This document shows positions 20,178 to 22,809 of a DNA stretch of 22,809 nucleotides, one piece after another. How positions within the stretch are numbered: the first letter of the stretch is position 1; each line of letters begins with the position of its first letter. A program made the position numbers and the translations under genes. The notes below the pieces were generated by a model. The model was not told where the DNA came from. It searched no databases and saw nothing but the letters and a program-made list of their open reading frames with translations. The stretch is taken from assembly GCA_023423835.1 (NCBI GenBank), contig JAFAEW010000060.1, positions 1-22,809 of the forward strand, in the 5' to 3' direction. Origin of the DNA: Bacteroidota bacterium (GTDB lineage: Bacteria > Bacteroidota > Bacteroidia > Chitinophagales > Chitinophagaceae).

Positions 20178-22809
20178 TCACTTAAAATTCCTTCCGTCGG
20201 GGAAATTTTCTTCCTGTAGTGCTTGTTTCATTTTCGAAGGTGCAGGATGACTGTTATTTTTTGAGGTCAGTTCCCGCAACAATTTAGACCAGTCTTCACA
20301 ATGTCTTACGATCACATGAATAACCTCACCCTCCTTTTGAACCTTTCCTTCAACCATCAAAAGTTTTGACTGAAGCACTTCCTTTCTATATAGATTCTCG
20401 AGTAAATTTTTGAATACAACGAGGTTGGCAACGCCGGTTTCATCTTCAATGGTTATGAAACAAACTCCGCCTGCCGTGCCCGGACGTTGCCGCACCAATA
20501 CAAGTCCCGCCACTCTTACGATATCGCCATTATTTCTATTGATCAGTTCATTGTTTGGAATGACTTTTAAAAGCTGAAACTTTTCACGCAGAAAGCTTAC
20601 GGGATGTGCTTTTATAGAAAGCGAAGTAGTGCCGTAGTCCTGTAATACATGCTCAGACAGGCTGAGCGGGGGCAGTGCAACTTCTGATTCAAATAAACTT
20701 TCTGATGGCTGACCCTGGAATATTCCGGTTGGATTATCCCGCAAAGAGGTGATTTCCCACAATGCCTCCCTTCTGTCTAATCCTAAGGACCTGAATGCAT
20801 CTGCATCGGCCAGTCTTTCCAAAGCCGATAAGGACAGGCCGCCATCCAATATTTCATTTATTGAATGGAACTTCCTCTTTCTTGCAGAAAGCAGTAATTG
20901 CATGTCTTCTTCCCTAATTCCTTTTATTTGCCGGAATCCGAGCCGTAATGCAAATTTTTTTTCTTCTGACCGGATGGAAATTCTTTCGAGCGTATTATCC
21001 CAATAAGAATAATTTACATCAATCTCTCTTACTTCTACGCCATGCTTTCGGGCATCGCTTACTATTTGAGCGGGAGCATAAAAACCCATGGGCTGACTGT
21101 TTAACAATCCGCACGCAAAAACATCGGGATAATACCATTTTATCCAGGCTGAAACGTACACGAGCAAAGCAAAACTCGCTGCATGACTTTCCGGAAAACC
21201 ATAGCTGCCAAAACCTTCAAGCTGTTTAAAAATGCGCTCTGCATACTCGCGGCTATATCCATTGTTCAGCATTCCATTCATCAGCTTTTCCTGAAACTGG
21301 CTTACCAATCCCTGCAGTTTAAAAGTAGCCATGCTTCTTCGCAAGGCATCGGCCTCGGAGGGTGTAAATTTTGCGGCAACCATTGCAATTTTCATGGCCT
21401 GTTCCTGAAAGAGCGGCACGCCGAGCGTTCGACCTAAAATTTCTTCCAGTTCTTTTGAAGGATATTCAACCGGCTCTTCCCCGTTTCTTCTCTTCAAATA
21501 CGGATGAATCATATCTCCCTGAATTGGTCCGGGCCTTACGATTGCCACTTCAATTACCAGATCATAAAAACTCCTTGGTTTTAATCTCGGAAGCATTGTT
21601 TGCTGTGCCCGGCTTTCGATCTGAAAAACACCAATCGTATCAGCATGGCACATCATTTCATATACAGCAGGGTCATCCTGAGGAATATTGGCGAGGGTAA
21701 ACGAACGATCATAATGCTGCCTTGCAAGATCAAAACATTTTCTGATACAGGTAAGCATGCCGAGAGCAAGTATATCTATCTTTAAGAATTTGAGGGTATC
21801 AATATCATCTTTATTCCATTCGATACAAGTGCGATCTGCCATTCTTGCATTTAAAACAGGACAAAGATTTGATAACTTATCCTGTGTAATTACAAACCCT
21901 CCGGTATGCTGTCCGAGCTGACGTGGAAAACCAATGTATTGTTCGGTGAGCTCTATTATTTTTTTGAACGGTTCCTTTGAAGTGTCCATACCGGCTTCAT
22001 TAATCCTCGTTGTTTCGAGTTTCTCATTTGTAAAATTGCCGATTGACTTTGAAAGCCGGTTAATGGTATCAACCGACAAGCCCATTGCCTTTCCCACATC
22101 TCTGATGGCGCCTTTCTGATGTTGCTGGGTTACGGTGGCAACAATTGCGGCACGATCGCGTCCATACTTCCTATAAATATATTGCATCACTTCTTCCCTT
22201 CGTTCGTGTTCAAAATCGACGTCAATATCCGGAGGTTCATTTCTTGCCGATGAAATAAAGCGTTCAAACAGCAGATCAAATTTTGTAGGATCAACGGAAG
22301 TGATGCCGAGGCAATAACAAACGGTTGAATTTGCGGCTGATCCTCTGCCCTGACAAAGAATGCCCTGCCGGCGGGCAAACTTCACAATATCATAAACGGT
22401 AAGAAAATAAGAAGCATAATTCATTTCTTTAATGAAGGCGAGTTCATATTCAATTGTATCTTTTGTTTTTTCAGGAATATTTTCTCCAAACATATTTCTT
22501 GCTCCTTCCCAGGTTAATACAACAAGTTCTTCCTGAGGTGTTCTTCCTTCTGAAGTAATTTCTTCGGGATAAACATACTGCAGGCTTGCGAGATCAAACT
22601 GACAGGCTTCCGCAATTTCCTGCGTTCGGATGATGGCATCCGGATATTGGCGGAATAAGCGTTGCATCTCTGAAGAAGATTTAAGGTGCCGTTCCGAATT
22701 TTGATGCAGTAAAAATCCTGCACTGCTGATGGTGCATTTTTCACGAATGCAGGTTAAAACATCCTGCAATTCTCGCCTTTGAGGATGATGATAATACACA
22801 TCGTTGGTG
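20178..22809 (-). CDS. dnaE2: Error-prone DNA polymerase III alpha subunit, DnaE2 (N-terminus off window)
   Basis: The frame is open to the right edge (TNDVYYHHPQRREL at the edge), so the GTG at 22799 is not the true start; the PHP domain and true start lie beyond 22809. Visible parts in order: the end of the PHP/polymerase junction, the palm with PPDIDVDFEHERREEV (two catalytic Asp) and FLKIDILALG (third Asp), fingers with IVRPGPIQGDMIHPYLKRR, helix-hairpin-helix GFGSYGFPESHAASFALLVY, and an OB fold near the C-terminus (VRVAGLVLVRQRPGTAGG, CFITIEDETG). There is no tau-binding extension, and VLVRQRPGTA is typical of DnaE2 rather than replicative DnaE. It performs damage-induced mutagenic translesion synthesis, usually with ImuA and ImuB, which may lie just right of the window. 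Confidence 0.93.
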   Translation of the reverse strand, partial: TNDVYYHHPQRRELQDVLTCIREKCTISSAGFLLHQNSERHLKSSSEMQRLFRQYPDAIIRTQEIAEACQFDLASLQYVYPEEITSEGRTPQEELVVLTWEGARNMFGENIPEKTKDTIEYELAFIKEMNYASYFLTVYDIVKFARRQGILCQGRGSAANSTVCYCLGITSVDPTKFDLLFERFISSARNEPPDIDVDFEHERREEVMQYIYRKYGRDRAAIVATVTQQHQKGAIRDVGKAMGLSVDTINRLSKSIGNFTNEKLETTRINEAGMDTSKEPFKKIIELTEQYIGFPRQLGQHTGGFVITQDKLSNLCPVLNARMADRTCIEWNKDDIDTLKFLKIDILALGMLTCIRKCFDLARQHYDRSFTLANIPQDDPAVYEMMCHADTIGVFQIESRAQQTMLPRLKPRSFYDLVIEVAIVRPGPIQGDMIHPYLKRRNGEEPVEYPSKELEEILGRTLGVPLFQEQAMKIAMVAAKFTPSEADALRRSMATFKLQGLVSQFQEKLMNGMLNNGYSREYAERIFKQLEGFGSYGFPESHAASFALLVYVSAWIKWYYPDVFACGLLNSQPMGFYAPAQIVSDARKHGVEVREIDVNYSYWDNTLERISIRSEEKKFALRLGFRQIKGIREEDMQLLLSARKRKFHSINEILDGGLSLSALERLADADAFRSLGLDRREALWEITSLRDNPTGIFQGQPSESLFESEVALPPLSLSEHVLQDYGTTSLSIKAHPVSFLREKFQLLKVIPNNELINRNNGDIVRVAGLVLVRQRPGTAGGVCFITIEDETGVANLVVFKNLLENLYRKEVLQSKLLMVEGKVQKEGEVIHVIVRHCEDWSKLLRELTSKNNSHPAPSKMKQALQEENFPDGRNFK

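Noticed and set aside
22797..22799. GTG as the start of the polymerase gene
   Set aside because: The frame stays open to the edge with family-typical residues (TND) before it, and the PHP domain is missing, so the gene continues off the window.

Overview
The window looks like a chromosomal stretch from a Bacteroidota bacterium, most likely Chitinophagaceae or a relative. It is moderately AT-rich. Three genes have a TAnnTTTG-type -7 box just upstream, and clear Shine-Dalgarno sequences are scarce. PepSY-like secreted proteins, DUF3471-tailed serine hydrolases, a Tat-exported TIM-barrel protein and many signal peptides also fit that phylum. This assignment rests on gene content and protein style; no database search was possible.

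Layout. 1-8779, all minus strand: a response regulator/histidine kinase pair (8779 to 6825), then a PepSY-like periplasmic protein, an outer-membrane efflux protein, a lipoprotein adaptor with an unusually short hairpin, and an RND pump (6572 to 921). Next come a DUF488 protein and a hemerythrin-domain protein joined by an ATGA overlap, the latter running off the left edge. The simplest reading is an envelope-stress or toxic-compound sensing and export locus, followed by a small redox- or gas-related pair. 9009-10127: a secreted beta-propeller lactonase-like protein.

10128-12280 is the accessory-looking part: an orphan lipoprotein on the plus strand, a decayed second copy of a higBA toxin-antitoxin module, an intact higBA operon with a perfect palindromic operator candidate, and three copies of a REP-like hairpin (core GCATCGTC...GACGATGC). 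One hairpin lies downstream of higA and two lie, inverted to each other, upstream of higB. 12281-16617, minus strand: a small two-helix membrane protein, a Tat-exported sugar isomerase-like TIM barrel, a serine beta-lactamase-family hydrolase, a hotdog thioesterase and a YafK-type L,D-transpeptidase. 17105-18241: 4-hydroxyphenylpyruvate dioxygenase with a good intrinsic terminator. 18466-20121, plus strand: purK-purE, 6 bp apart. 20178-22809, minus strand: DnaE2-type error-prone polymerase, with its N-terminal PHP part beyond the right edge.

Most of the window is ordinary. The best candidates for something new are the REP-like element family together with the duplicated, half-decayed toxin-antitoxin module, and the compact RND adaptor subfamily paired with a PepSY protein and a two-component system. 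No RNA genes, CRISPR arrays, integrases or complete insertion sequences were seen.
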